From NCBI RefSeq assembly GCF_025371035.1, contig NZ_JANZXB010000002.1, positions 248,001 to 312,000 on the forward strand: DNA of 64,000 bases, given 5' to 3'. The stretch is from Sphingomonas sp. LC-1 (lineage in GTDB: Bacteria > Pseudomonadota > Alphaproteobacteria > Sphingomonadales > Sphingomonadaceae). The position numbers and the translations under genes are program-made. The notes under the pieces were generated by a model that saw only the letters and a list, made by a program, of their open reading frames with translations, searched no databases and was not told the DNA's origin. This document shows positions 1 to 7,773 of the stretch, in pieces (positions within the stretch are counted from its first letter, which is position 1; the number at the start of each line of letters is the position of its first letter).

Positions 1-18
1 ATGGCTTGAAGGCGTGAA

Positions 19-48
19 GCCGCCGTCCTGATGGACGCGCGGCTTTTT
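19..48 (+). terminator. Rho-independent terminator of an upstream gene
   Basis: GCCGC (19-23) pairs with GCGGC (39-43) and CGTCC (24-28) with GGACG (33-37) around a TGAT loop, with one bulged base, and a run of five T follows. It reads on the + strand, so it most likely ends a gene lying left of the window. The LysR gene converges on it from the other side. Confidence 0.65.
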
Positions 49-157
49 GTCGTTACCTCATCACGCGTCATCTCGCAGAGCCAGGGCAGTGACACGCTTG
101 CGAACTGTCGATCGGTAACGGCCCCAGCGTCTGCCGGGGCCATGTCGGGGAACAGGC

Positions 158-1048
158 TTACGCTGCCGCGGGGTAGAGCGTCTGGATCAGCCAGTCGTGG
201 AACAGCCGCACCGATTTCTGCTGGAGCGCGCGGGGGCGACAGACGAACCAGTGGCTATAGGGGCTGTCCACTTCTATATCGAACAGCCGGACCAGTCGCG
301 GGTCCTGGGCATGTTCGAAATGGCTGGCATGCATGAAGGCGACGCCGAGCCCTTGCGCCACCGCCTCGAGCATCAGGCCCCCGGAGTCGAAAAAGTCGAT
401 CGCCTTGGGCTTGATGTTGGTCAGCCCCGCCGCCTGGCACCAAGCGGTGAAGGCGTCGGGCATTTCGCGGTGCAGCAAAGCGGTCATCCCGTTCATCTGT
501 TCGGGATGGAGCAAGGCATTGGGACCCTCGGCCAGCCGCTTGGCGCCGATGACGTAAACCTTGTTGAAATCCAACCGCTTGGCATAAAGCGACGGATCGA
601 TTTCGCGGCCCAGCGCGATGACGGCGTCCAGCCCTTCGCCCAGGCGCGCAATGCCGTGGCCCGCCGTATCGATGTCCAGATGCAGTTCGGGATGCGCCGC
701 GCGCAATTGCCCCATATGCGGGAACAGCCGCTGCGCGGCATAGAGCGGCAGCACGCCGAGACGCAGGCGCAATACCTCCTGCCCGCTCGACATCGCCTCC
801 ACCGCATCGGACAATTGATCGAGCAACGGGGCGATCTGCTCCATCAGCGTCTGGCCGTCTACATTGGGCACCATCGCCTGATGACGCCGGGCGAAGAGCG
901 GCTTGCCGACGAATCGTTCCAGCGTCTGCACCCGGCGGCTGAGCGCCGGCGCGGACAGCGCCAATTCCTCGGCCGCGGCCTTGATCGAGCCCAGCCGGAC
1001 GACTTGTACAAACGCTTCGATCGCACCCAGCGGAGGGAGCCTGCGCAT
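158..1048 (-). CDS. LysR-family transcriptional regulator
   Basis: This is a DNA-binding regulator of 296 residues, the usual LysR length. An N-terminal winged helix-turn-helix (about residues 5-65, with AAEELALSAPALSRRVQTLE as recognition region) is followed by a periplasmic-binding-protein-like effector domain. The target is unknown. I chose the ATG at 1048, with AAGG seven bases upstream, over a GTG one codon earlier. Just upstream lies a perfect palindrome with T-N11-A geometry, so autoregulation is likely. The gene is divergent from the CDC48-type ATPase, but whether it controls that gene cannot be told. It has no catalytic neighbour hinting at a metabolic inducer. Confidence 0.9.
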   Translation of the reverse strand: MRRLPPLGAIEAFVQVVRLGSIKAAAEELALSAPALSRRVQTLERFVGKPLFARRHQAMVPNVDGQTLMEQIAPLLDQLSDAVEAMSSGQEVLRLRLGVLPLYAAQRLFPHMGQLRAAHPELHLDIDTAGHGIARLGEGLDAVIALGREIDPSLYAKRLDFNKVYVIGAKRLAEGPNALLHPEQMNGMTALLHREMPDAFTAWCQAAGLTNIKPKAIDFFDSGGLMLEAVAQGLGVAFMHASHFEHAQDPRLVRLFDIEVDSPYSHWFVCRPRALQQKSVRLFHDWLIQTLYPAAA

Positions 1049-1084
1049 CACGCAACCTTTATCTTACCGTCGCTTGGGTACAGG

Positions 1085-1101
1085 ATTGCATAAACTGCAA
1101 T
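1085..1101. promoter_or_regulatory. LysR-box-like palindrome
   Basis: ATTGCA-TAAAC-TGCAAT is a perfect 6+6 bp inverted repeat with a 5 bp spacer and contains the T-N11-A core typical of LysR sites. It lies 37 bp upstream of the LysR start and between two divergent genes. Its use by this LysR is an inference from position and geometry. Confidence 0.55.
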
Positions 1102-1188
1102 CATAACCAAGCTTTTCGCACTTGCAACATAACGTGTCGCAGCGCAAAAGGAACGGGCCTTTCAGGCATCCTCTCCTAAAAACTTTTC

Positions 1189-1219
1189 GGGCTGGTCGTT
1201 TCGATCGGCCCTTTTTTTT
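1189..1219 (+). terminator. Terminator in the leader of the CDC48-type gene
   Basis: GGGCTGGTCG pairs with CGATCGGCCC (10 bp, two G-U pairs) around a TTT loop, followed by eight T. It reads toward the CDC48 gene and ends about 90 bp before its start. No + strand gene lies before it, because the LysR gene points away. It therefore either ends a short leader RNA or small RNA, or acts as an attenuator. An upstream GGGCC (about 1155-1159) could pair with the GGCCC of the stem as a competing fold. Confidence 0.7.
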
Positions 1220-1310
1220 GTCTCGGTTCGGCGGTCCGGTCTTTCACCGGCAGGAACCCGCCCCCACGTCCCGCGCTTTCGTGTCTCAGACACTTTGCCA
1301 AGGGACGATC

Positions 1311-3602
1311 ATGGCCGACAGCGACGCGCCGACCCGCAAGATACAGGTGGCCAACAGCCGCCCCGAGGATTCCGGGCGCGGCCTGGCCCATTTGCCGCGC
1401 AACCTGATGGCCGCGCTGGGCATTACCGAAGGCGATGTGGTCGAGATCGTGGGCAAACAGGCGACCCCGGCTCGCGCCGTTGCCCCCTATCCAGAGGATG
1501 AAGGGCTCGACCTGCTGCGAATCGACGGGTTGCAGCGTGCCAATGCGGGCGTCGGCTCGGGCGATTTCGTCGAGGTGCGTCGGGTCGATTCGAAACCCGC
1601 CACCCGCGTCGTCTTCGCCCCCGCGCAGGAGAATCTGCGGCTGCAGGGCTCGGCCCAGGCGCTCAAGCGGACCTTCTTCAACCGACCGCTCTGTCAGGGC
1701 GATGTGGTGGCGACCGCGGGGCAGCAGCGGGTCACCAACATGCCGCCGGGCGTGGCGCAGTTCATGAACGCGCCCGCTTATGCGCTTCAGGAAATCCGCC
1801 TCGCGGTCGTGGCGGCCAGCCCCAAGGGCGTGGTGCATATCGACGAGAATACCGAGGTTGAGCTTCGCCCCGAATATGAGGAACCGCGCGAGGCCCGCCG
1901 CGCCGACGTCACCTATGACGATATTGGCGGCATGGGCGCGACCATCGACCAGTTGCGCGAGATGGTCGAACTCCCCTTGCGCTACCCCGAATTGTTCGAG
2001 CGGCTGGGGGTCGAGCCGCCCAAGGGCGTGCTGCTCCACGGACCGCCCGGTACCGGCAAGACGCGCCTCGCCCGTGCCGTCGCCAATGAATCGGATGCGC
2101 AATTCTTCCTGATCAACGGGCCCGAGATCATGGGCTCGGCCTATGGCGAGTCGGAACAGCGGTTGCGCGAGATTTTCGAGGAGGCGACCAAGTCCGCCCC
2201 CTCGATCGTCTTCATCGACGAGATCGACTCGATCGCGCCCAAGCGCGACCGGGTGCAGGGCGAGGCGGAAAAGCGGCTGGTCGCGCAACTCCTGACCCTG
2301 ATGGACGGGCTGGAATCGCGGGCGAATCTGGTCATCATCGCCGCGACCAATCGGCCGGAGGCGATCGACGAGGCGTTGCGGCGGCCGGGTCGGTTCGACC
2401 GCGAGATCGTGGTCGGCGTCCCCGACGAGCGCGGGCGGCGGGAAATTCTCGGCATCCACACGCGCGGCATGCCGCTGGGCGACAAGGTGGATCTCGCCGA
2501 GCTGGCGCGGACGACCTTCGGCTTTGTCGGGGCGGACCTGGCCGCGCTGACCCGTGAGGCGGCGATCGAGGCGGTGCGGCGGATCATGCCACGCCTCAAC
2601 CTGGAGGAGCGGACCATCCCGGCGGAGGTGCTAGACACGCTTTCGGTCACGCGCGAGGATTTCCTGGAAGCGTTGAAGCGCGTCCAGCCCTCGGCGATGC
2701 GCGAGGTGATGGTGCAGGCGCCCTCGGTCCGCTGGGAGGATGTCGGCGGTCTCGACACCGCGCAGATGAAGCTGAAGGAAGGCGTCGAACTGCCGCTCAA
2801 GGACCCGGATGCGTTCCGGCGTCTGGGCATACGGCCCGCCAAGGGCTTCCTGCTCTATGGCCCGCCCGGTACCGGCAAGACGCTGCTCGCCAAGGCGGTG
2901 GCGCGCGAGGCGGAGGCGAACTTCATCGCCACCAAGTCGAGCGACCTGCTGTCCAAATGGTATGGCGAGAGCGAGCAACAGATCACCCGCCTGTTCGCCC
3001 GCGCGCGGCAGGTGGCACCGACGGTCATCTTCATCGACGAACTCGATTCGCTGGTGCCCGCGCGCGGCGGCGGCCTGGGCGAGCCGCAGGTGACCGAGCG
3101 GGTGGTCAACACCATCCTGGCCGAGATGGACGGGCTGGAGGAATTGCAGTCGGTCGTCGTGATCGGCGCGACCAACCGCCCCAATCTGGTCGATCCCGCG
3201 CTGTTGCGGCCGGGGCGGTTCGACGAGCTGATCTATGTCGGCGTGCCGGACAAGGCGGGGCGGCGGCGGATATTGGGGATTCAGACCGCCAAGATGCCGC
3301 TCGCCCCGGACGTCGATCTGGATGACGTGGCGGCACGGACCGATCGCTTCACCGGTGCCGATCTGGGCGATGTGGTGCGCCGGGCGGGTCTGATCGCGCT
3401 GCGCAGGTCGTTAAGCGCGGCGCAGGTCGACATGGCGGCGTTCGACGAGGCGCTGACCGAAGCGCGTGCCAGCGTCACGCCCGAGATGGAACGCGATTAC
3501 GAACAGATCGCGGCGAAGCTGAAACAGGACGCGGCGGCGATTCAGCCGATCGGCTTCATCGCGCCGGGGATGCTGACGTCGACGGAGGGCAAGCAACGGT
3601 AA
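1311..3602 (+). CDS. CDC48/p97-family AAA+ ATPase
   Basis: This is a cytoplasmic unfoldase of 763 residues built like archaeal VAT and eukaryotic p97: an N domain (about 1-170) and two AAA+ rings. D1 has Walker A GPPGTGKTRLARA near residue 243 and Walker B IVFIDEIDS. D2 has Walker A GPPGTGKTLLAKA near residue 516 and Walker B VIFIDELDS. Both rings keep arginine-finger-region motifs (RRPGRFD, LRPGRFD). The family remodels or unfolds protein complexes; the bacterial substrate is not known. The ATG at 1311 follows AAGGGA with good spacing. The open frame extends upstream to 1122, but that stretch covers the leader terminator and is not domain-like. Orphan position, no operon partner. Confidence 0.92.
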   Translation: MADSDAPTRKIQVANSRPEDSGRGLAHLPRNLMAALGITEGDVVEIVGKQATPARAVAPYPEDEGLDLLRIDGLQRANAGVGSGDFVEVRRVDSKPATRVVFAPAQENLRLQGSAQALKRTFFNRPLCQGDVVATAGQQRVTNMPPGVAQFMNAPAYALQEIRLAVVAASPKGVVHIDENTEVELRPEYEEPREARRADVTYDDIGGMGATIDQLREMVELPLRYPELFERLGVEPPKGVLLHGPPGTGKTRLARAVANESDAQFFLINGPEIMGSAYGESEQRLREIFEEATKSAPSIVFIDEIDSIAPKRDRVQGEAEKRLVAQLLTLMDGLESRANLVIIAATNRPEAIDEALRRPGRFDREIVVGVPDERGRREILGIHTRGMPLGDKVDLAELARTTFGFVGADLAALTREAAIEAVRRIMPRLNLEERTIPAEVLDTLSVTREDFLEALKRVQPSAMREVMVQAPSVRWEDVGGLDTAQMKLKEGVELPLKDPDAFRRLGIRPAKGFLLYGPPGTGKTLLAKAVAREAEANFIATKSSDLLSKWYGESEQQITRLFARARQVAPTVIFIDELDSLVPARGGGLGEPQVTERVVNTILAEMDGLEELQSVVVIGATNRPNLVDPALLRPGRFDELIYVGVPDKAGRRRILGIQTAKMPLAPDVDLDDVAARTDRFTGADLGDVVRRAGLIALRRSLSAAQVDMAAFDEALTEARASVTPEMERDYEQIAAKLKQDAAAIQPIGFIAPGMLTSTEGKQR

Positions 3603-3613
3603 CGCCGCCAGGT

Positions 3614-3641
3614 CCCCATCCCGGTCCGCGCCGGGATGGGG
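3614..3641. terminator. Hairpin between convergent genes
   Basis: CCCCATCCCGG and CCGGGATGGGG form a perfect 11 bp stem with a 6-base loop in the 46 bp gap between two converging genes. There is no T-run on either side, so termination by this hairpin alone is uncertain. It may instead protect 3' ends. Confidence 0.5.
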
Positions 3642-3648
3642 GTGGGGC

Positions 3649-3963
3649 CTAAGCCTCCCAGCGGTAATCGCGTGCGACGGTCGTCACCGCGACCTCATAA
3701 TGCGAATACCACCGCGCGCGTCCACGGTCCCGGATCGCGGTATGGTCCGGATGGTTGCGCCATGCCAGCGCGCTCGCCTCGTCGGCCCACCAGCTGATGG
3801 TGATGCCTAGGCCATCGGCATCCCGCACGCTGTCCACTCCGCGATAGCCGGGCTGTTGCGCCGCGAGGCCGTCCATCGCCGCCGCCGCATCGGCATAACC
3901 CTGTGCATCCTCTGCCGTTCGTTGTGACACGAAAATCACCGCGATCTGCCCCGTCCGATCCAT
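3649..3963 (-). CDS. Antibiotic biosynthesis monooxygenase (ABM) domain protein
   Basis: A 104-residue protein made of a single ABM ferredoxin-like fold. Family features seen are IAVIFVSQR at the start, GYRGVDSVRDADGLGITISW in the middle, and WWADEASALAWRNHPDHTAI followed by a WYSHYEV end. Family members are small dimeric heme-degrading, quinol-oxidising or cofactor-free oxygenases; this one's substrate is unknown. The start at 3963 follows a GGGGGCGG ribosome site; an open frame runs 20 codons further but is not conserved-looking. It is divergent from the methyltransferase gene and shares an intergenic palindrome with it. Confidence 0.82.
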   Translation of the reverse strand: MDRTGQIAVIFVSQRTAEDAQGYADAAAAMDGLAAQQPGYRGVDSVRDADGLGITISWWADEASALAWRNHPDHTAIRDRGRARWYSHYEVAVTTVARDYRWEA

Positions 3964-4053
3964 GTCCGCCCCCATTTGCCGCATCGGCTTTGCGACGGAA
4001 TGCACCGCTTCGTCGCAACCCAATAGCTTGAAAGTCGTTCGGCACCTGTGCGA

Positions 4054-4070
4054 CGAGGGAATTTCCCTCG
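4054..4070. promoter_or_regulatory. 17-bp perfect palindrome in divergent promoter region
   Basis: CGAGGGAA-T-TTCCCTCG is a perfect 8+8 bp palindrome around one base, 40 bp before the methyltransferase start and about 90 bp before the monooxygenase start. It has the symmetry of a dimeric repressor operator. No regulator gene is adjacent, so the factor is unknown. Confidence 0.45.
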
Positions 4071-4109
4071 CGTTTCCTCCACGCGGGGATCACGAACGAC
4101 AGGAACTCG

Positions 4110-4724
4110 ATGCCCAGCTCGACCACCGCCGCGCGCAAGTCCCGCACCGAAGCCACGGGTTATCCGTCGCCCGGCCAGATGTTTTTTCAGCAATTCCTGA
4201 AGCATCCGGTGATGGTCGGCTCCATCATCCCATCCTCAGGCAAGCTGATCCGCAAGATGCTCGCTCCCGTCGACTGGGCCAATACCAAGCTGTTCGTGGA
4301 ATATGGTCCGGGCGTCGGCACCTTCTGCCGCCCGATCCTGGAGCGGATGGCGCCGGATGCGAAGTTGATCGCGATCGATACCAATCCCGATTTCTGCGAC
4401 TATCTGCGTCACACGATCGTCGATTCCCGCTTCGCCGCGGTGAACGGATCGGCGGCGGACGTGCAGAAGATCGTGCGCGACCATGGTTTCGATCATGCCG
4501 ATTATGTCCTGTCGGGCCTGCCCTTTTCCACCCTGCCGCCCGGCGTCGGTCCCGCGATCGCGCAGGGCACGCATGACGTGCTGCGTCCCGGCGGCGCCTT
4601 CCTGGTCTATCAGTTCAGCCCCAAGGTGAAGGACTTCCTGGTTCCGCACTGGGACAATATCGACCATGATATGGAATGGTGGAACGTGCCCCCGGCGCAG
4701 CTTTACTGGGCGTGGAAGGACTGA
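4110..4724 (+). CDS. Class I SAM methyltransferase, PmtA-like
   Basis: A 204-residue SAM-dependent methyltransferase resembling the alphaproteobacterial phospholipid N-methyltransferase (PmtA) group. It has the family opening FFQQFLKHPVMVGSIIPSSG, SAM motif I VEYGPGVGTF (about 64-73), acidic motif II IAIDTNPDF and the SGLPFSTLPP region. PmtA converts phosphatidylethanolamine to its N-methylated forms at the inner membrane. Many relatives in this family are annotated only as methyltransferases, so the lipid substrate is an inference. The next gene is a cardiolipin synthase-like enzyme in the opposite direction, which makes a membrane-lipid theme plausible. Confidence 0.82.
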   Translation: MPSSTTAARKSRTEATGYPSPGQMFFQQFLKHPVMVGSIIPSSGKLIRKMLAPVDWANTKLFVEYGPGVGTFCRPILERMAPDAKLIAIDTNPDFCDYLRHTIVDSRFAAVNGSAADVQKIVRDHGFDHADYVLSGLPFSTLPPGVGPAIAQGTHDVLRPGGAFLVYQFSPKVKDFLVPHWDNIDHDMEWWNVPPAQLYWAWKD

Positions 4725-4730
4725 ACACAA

Positions 4731-4828
4731 TCCTCCCCGGTACGGGGAGGTGGCAGGCCGAAGGCCTGACGGAGGGGGCTTCCCCCATAGGAGTCGCTGG
4801 GTAGCAAGCCCCCCCGAGCCGGGGAGGA
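4731..4828. repeat. Family A dispersed palindromic repeat, copy 1
   Basis: Outer arms TCCTCCCCGG (4731-4740) and CCGGGGAGGA (4819-4828) enclose an inner CAGGCCGAAGGCCTG hairpin and a GGGGGCTTCCCCC stem. It fills the gap between two convergent genes and ends one base before the stop codon of the phospholipase D-like gene. The same modules recur at 10.8, 16.7, 24.4, 29.9 and 54.0 kb. Confidence 0.8.
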
Positions 4829-4829
4829 T

Positions 4830-6101
4830 TTAATCCCTATCCGGCGACTCGATCCCGAAGTTCAGCCCGCGCGACACCGACGGATCGATTACTGCGATCA
4901 GCAGATAGGCACCGAACTGCCGCAGCCGCTGGAACCAGCCGGTCTGGCGCTTGTACCAGTCCGGCGTGATCGGTTCCGACCGCGCCACCTCGCCGTCGAC
5001 ATAGGCGCGGACATGATCGGCAAAGGCCCGGTCCTCCACCCGCAGCATCAGTTCCAGATTCACGAACAGGCTGCGCATGTCGAAATTGGCCGAGCCGATA
5101 TGCACCGCATCGTCGATGACATATAATTTGGTGTGCAGCTTGGTGAGCTGATATTCGAAGATTTGCACGCCCTTGCGCAGCAGACCGGCATAGGTAAAGC
5201 GCGCCGCCGCGATCGTTGCCTGATTGTCCGACTTGCCGGCGGTCACGATCCGCACCTCCGCCTCGCGCCGTCCGGCGCGGTCGAGGCGGCGGAGCATGGT
5301 CGGGCTGGGGGTGAAATAGGCCGCGATCAGGTCGATCCTGCGCCCCCGCCGCATATCGTCGCGCACCGTCCGCGCCCAGGGGGACAGCCGCCGCGTCGGC
5401 CCGCCGATCAGCCAGCGCAAAGTTCCCCGGGACTCGCTCCAATGCGCCAGCGCCTTGTTCAGATCGCGCAGCCGCCCCTTGGGATTCTCCGTCCAGGCGA
5501 GCAGTGCGTCGAAATAATCCGCCATCCGCGCCGCCGTCGGCCCTTCGACCAACAGGCCCAGATCGCGCCAGCTCTGGTCGGCGGGGGTGCCGAAATAGTC
5601 ATCCTCGATATTGAAGCCGCCGATGATGATGCGCGGTGCGGGGCCCTCCGCATCCGCCAGGGCCAGCTTCTGATGATTGCGCAGCAGGTAGCGTCGGCCG
5701 AAACGCGGCTCGAACCGCGACAGCCGCGCGCCGGTTTCGACCAGCGGGCGGAAGAACGCCTCGTCCGCGCCCGCGCCGAAACCGTCCACCACGACCGACA
5801 CCGTCACGCCGCGCCGGGCGGCGGCGATCATCGCGTCGCGCACCCGCCGTCCGGTCTCGTCATCGGCATAGATGTAATAGAGAATGCGCAGGCTGTCTCG
5901 TGCACCGTCGATCAGGTCCAGCACCGCCTTTAGCCGCCGGGGCCCCGTGTCCAGCAGGGTCAGCGCGTCGTCACCGACCCGGAAGACGGGTTGTTCGGGG
6001 GGCGGGTTTGGCGAAATGACGGGCTCCTTGATGGCATGGTCCGGTGCGATGCGTAACGATCGAGGCGACACGCGCGTTGCACGCTGCCGCGCTTTGGCCA
6101 A
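4830..6101 (-). CDS. Phospholipase D-family protein, cardiolipin synthase-like
   Basis: A 423-residue enzyme with two HKD catalytic motifs: NHQKLALAD followed by GGFN, and LHTKLYVID followed by GSANFDMRS. This pair is typical of bacterial cardiolipin synthases and related phosphatidyltransferases, which act at the inner membrane. It lacks the two N-terminal membrane helices of ClsA and so resembles the ClsB/ClsC type. The last 40 residues ([17 protein letters not shown]) are amphipathic or weakly hydrophobic. The start is uncertain: the frame opens with a TTG at 6101, a GTG lies ten codons in, and an AAGGAG without a usual start codon follows at about codon 23. It is divergent from rpoZ. Confidence 0.85.
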   Translation of the reverse strand: MAKARQRATRVSPRSLRIAPDHAIKEPVISPNPPPEQPVFRVGDDALTLLDTGPRRLKAVLDLIDGARDSLRILYYIYADDETGRRVRDAMIAAARRGVTVSVVVDGFGAGADEAFFRPLVETGARLSRFEPRFGRRYLLRNHQKLALADAEGPAPRIIIGGFNIEDDYFGTPADQSWRDLGLLVEGPTAARMADYFDALLAWTENPKGRLRDLNKALAHWSESRGTLRWLIGGPTRRLSPWARTVRDDMRRGRRIDLIAAYFTPSPTMLRRLDRAGRREAEVRIVTAGKSDNQATIAAARFTYAGLLRKGVQIFEYQLTKLHTKLYVIDDAVHIGSANFDMRSLFVNLELMLRVEDRAFADHVRAYVDGEVARSEPITPDWYKRQTGWFQRLRQFGAYLLIAVIDPSVSRGLNFGIESPDRD

Positions 6102-6106
6102 GGCTT

Positions 6107-6135
6107 TTGACTTGTCCGCCCTTTGCTGTTAGGTG
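6107..6135 (+). promoter_or_regulatory. Probable sigma-70 promoter of rpoZ
   Basis: TTGACT (6107-6112) and TTAGGT (6129-6134, 16 bp spacer) or TAGGTG (17 bp) resemble -35 and -10 boxes, 40 bp before the rpoZ start. The -35 match is good and the -10 match is weak. Confidence 0.45.
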
Positions 6136-6175
6136 GCCCGCTTTCATCCCAGCATTATTTGCGAAGGACACACGC

Positions 6176-6520
6176 ATGGCGCGCGTCACCGTCGAGGATT
6201 GCGTCGACAAGGTTCCCAACCGTTTCGATCTGGTGCTGTTCGCGGCGCAGCGGGCTCGTCAGATTTCGGGCGGGGCCGACCTGACCGTCGATCGCGATCG
6301 CGATAAAAACCCGGTGGTCGCGCTGCGCGAGATCGCCGAGGAAACCGTTCGTCCGACCCATTTGGAAGAATCGGTCGTCAACAGCCTGCAGCGCGTCCAG
6401 ATCGACGACGAGGACGAGGCGGACGATGTCGGCAGCCTGCAGGCCTCGGCCGAGGCGCTGCGTCTGACCGCCGCCGCACCGCCGCGCAACCAGAATCTGG
6501 GTGCTGATTACGACGGCTGA
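6176..6520 (+). CDS. rpoZ: RNA polymerase omega subunit
   Basis: This is the 114-residue omega subunit, which binds the beta' C-terminus and aids RNA polymerase assembly. The RpoZ hallmark [20 protein letters not shown] and the following [12 protein letters not shown] segment are intact. Residues 50-62 ([13 protein letters not shown]) complete the conserved core. The tail beyond about residue 75 is acidic and then alanine-rich, longer than in E. coli, as in other alphaproteobacteria. The ATG at 6176 follows GAAGGA at good spacing. It sits alone between a divergent lipid enzyme and a strong terminator; spoT/relA, its frequent neighbour, is not here. Confidence 0.96.
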   Translation: MARVTVEDCVDKVPNRFDLVLFAAQRARQISGGADLTVDRDRDKNPVVALREIAEETVRPTHLEESVVNSLQRVQIDDEDEADDVGSLQASAEALRLTAAAPPRNQNLGADYDG

Positions 6521-6542
6521 TCGCCCGGCGCGATGACATCGG

Positions 6543-6581
6543 AAAAGGGGGCCGACGCCAAGCCAGCGTCGGCCCCCTTTT
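6543..6581. terminator. Strong bidirectional terminator
   Basis: GGGGGCCGACGC pairs with GCGTCGGCCCCC around a 7-base loop. Four A precede the stem and four T follow, so it can act on both strands. It ends rpoZ and the convergent small exported protein gene. Confidence 0.85.
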
Positions 6582-6615
6582 CGTTATGGGCCCGGTCGTG
6601 CGGGGACGAAGCGGT

Positions 6616-6942
6616 CTACCAGCCCCAACCGTGATGCCGGTAGGAACCCCAATATGCCGCCTTCTTCTCCTCATGCGCGAAGCGGGCGGCCTGCTTGGCC
6701 TCCGACCGGCGGATGGAGGCATCGCGCGCATAGGCGTTGGCCGCGTGGTAATCGCCATAATAGGCGGCTTCGTCCGCAGCGCGCTGATCCCGGCCCGCCT
6801 GATAGGCCCGGTACCGGGCATCCTGATACGCCTGGTTCGCCATGTAGGAATCATAGCCCCAGGCTTGCGCGCTGGCGGCGGTGGAGGCGAACAGCGCGCC
6901 TCCGGCAAGGGCGAACAGCAAAGCAGTTTTGCGCATGGTCAT
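6616..6942 (-). CDS. Small exported protein of unknown function
   Basis: This 108-residue product has a clear Sec signal peptide (MRKTALLFALAGGALFASTAASAQA, cleavage likely after ASA). The mature part is short, rich in Ala, Tyr, Arg and charged residues (YQDARYRAYQAGRD, AADEAAYYGDYHAANAY), and ends YRHHGWGW. It looks helical and periplasmic. No family was recognised. The ATG at 6942 has GAGG seven bases upstream; an ATG two codons later would also give a good signal peptide. Confidence 0.7.
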   Translation of the reverse strand: MTMRKTALLFALAGGALFASTAASAQAWGYDSYMANQAYQDARYRAYQAGRDQRAADEAAYYGDYHAANAYARDASIRRSEAKQAARFAHEEKKAAYWGSYRHHGWGW

Positions 6943-7061
6943 CGCGACACCTCAAGATATCGATCCGCTCCCGGATGATCAGGTGATAGCCCCATGATTC
7001 TGAACTGATCGTGGCGGGGGCGTTCAGCCGTGCGCCAGCTTTGTGGCCAAGGCATTGCCCG

Positions 7062-7757
7062 TCAGGAACAGGTTCCGCCCAGCTGTTGTCCATGCGACCC
7101 GACGACATAGCCCAGTTCCTGTCGGGGACGTTGCGCGATGCGGTAGCGCATGGGGTGCGCGGGATCGTCCTCCGCCTCGACGATCCAGGCGCCCACCCGA
7201 CCGGAGGGGGTGGTCACCGTCTCGCGCCCGACGACCTTTAGGGTGAATTGGCCGAAGCCCTTGTCATATTGCCAGAAGGGGAGGGTGTAGCGCCCGCCCT
7301 GGCGAAGCGGCAGCGCGGCGAAGGTCACGCCCCATAAATTGCCATCCCAGACCGGATGATCCGCCGCCACGTCGATCAGCGTCGTCGCGGTCGCGGTCTC
7401 GCGCGTGCCGGTGATCCGACCCTTGGCATAGTCGATCGTGATCCGGTGCCAGCCGCGATCGGTCCGCGCGCCGCCGCGCTGGCTGTCCATGTGCAGCGGC
7501 AGCAGCGTCCGGCGGTCGACGATGAAATGATCGCGCATGTCGAACACGCCGTTCGCGACCTTCTGATGAATGACGATGTCCCAGACCGGCCTGCCGTCGA
7601 TGCGGGTCGCGGCGATCGTCTGGGCGGTCATACCCATGGCTTTCCCATCGGCGGTCATGGTGTAGCAGACCGAGCCGGGGCGAAGCCGGTCGCCTTCCAT
7701 GCGCGCAGGGGTGATATCGCCCCCGACCAAGGCCGCGAGCAGAAGCAGTGACGTCAT
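7062..7757 (-). CDS. Exported protein, DUF3108-like
   Basis: A 231-residue protein with a short hydrophobic N-terminus (MTSLLLLAALVGG), then a beta-rich domain. It resembles DUF3108-type periplasmic proteins: a GSVCYTMTADGKAMG strand, RTLLPLHMDSQRGG, a GRITGT turn and a late VGAWIVEAEDDPAHPMRYRIAQ strand. The assignment is tentative and the function unknown. The ATG at 7757 follows GGAGG; the open frame runs 16 codons further upstream into the previous gene. It is the third gene of an apparent PadR operon, starting 16 bp after the membrane-protein gene. Confidence 0.65.
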   Translation of the reverse strand: MTSLLLLAALVGGDITPARMEGDRLRPGSVCYTMTADGKAMGMTAQTIAATRIDGRPVWDIVIHQKVANGVFDMRDHFIVDRRTLLPLHMDSQRGGARTDRGWHRITIDYAKGRITGTRETATATTLIDVAADHPVWDGNLWGVTFAALPLRQGGRYTLPFWQYDKGFGQFTLKVVGRETVTTPSGRVGAWIVEAEDDPAHPMRYRIAQRPRQELGYVVGSHGQQLGGTCS

Positions 7758-7773
7758 GGAACCTCCATCAAGG

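Noticed and set aside
120-141. GGCCCC/GGGGCC hairpin after the LysR gene as a terminator
   Set aside because: Only a 6 bp stem with a 10-base loop and no T-run on the minus strand.
1151-1180. GGAAC at 1151 as an EcfG promoter for the CDC48 gene
   Set aside because: No CGTT lies 16-17 bp downstream, and the leader terminator would intervene.
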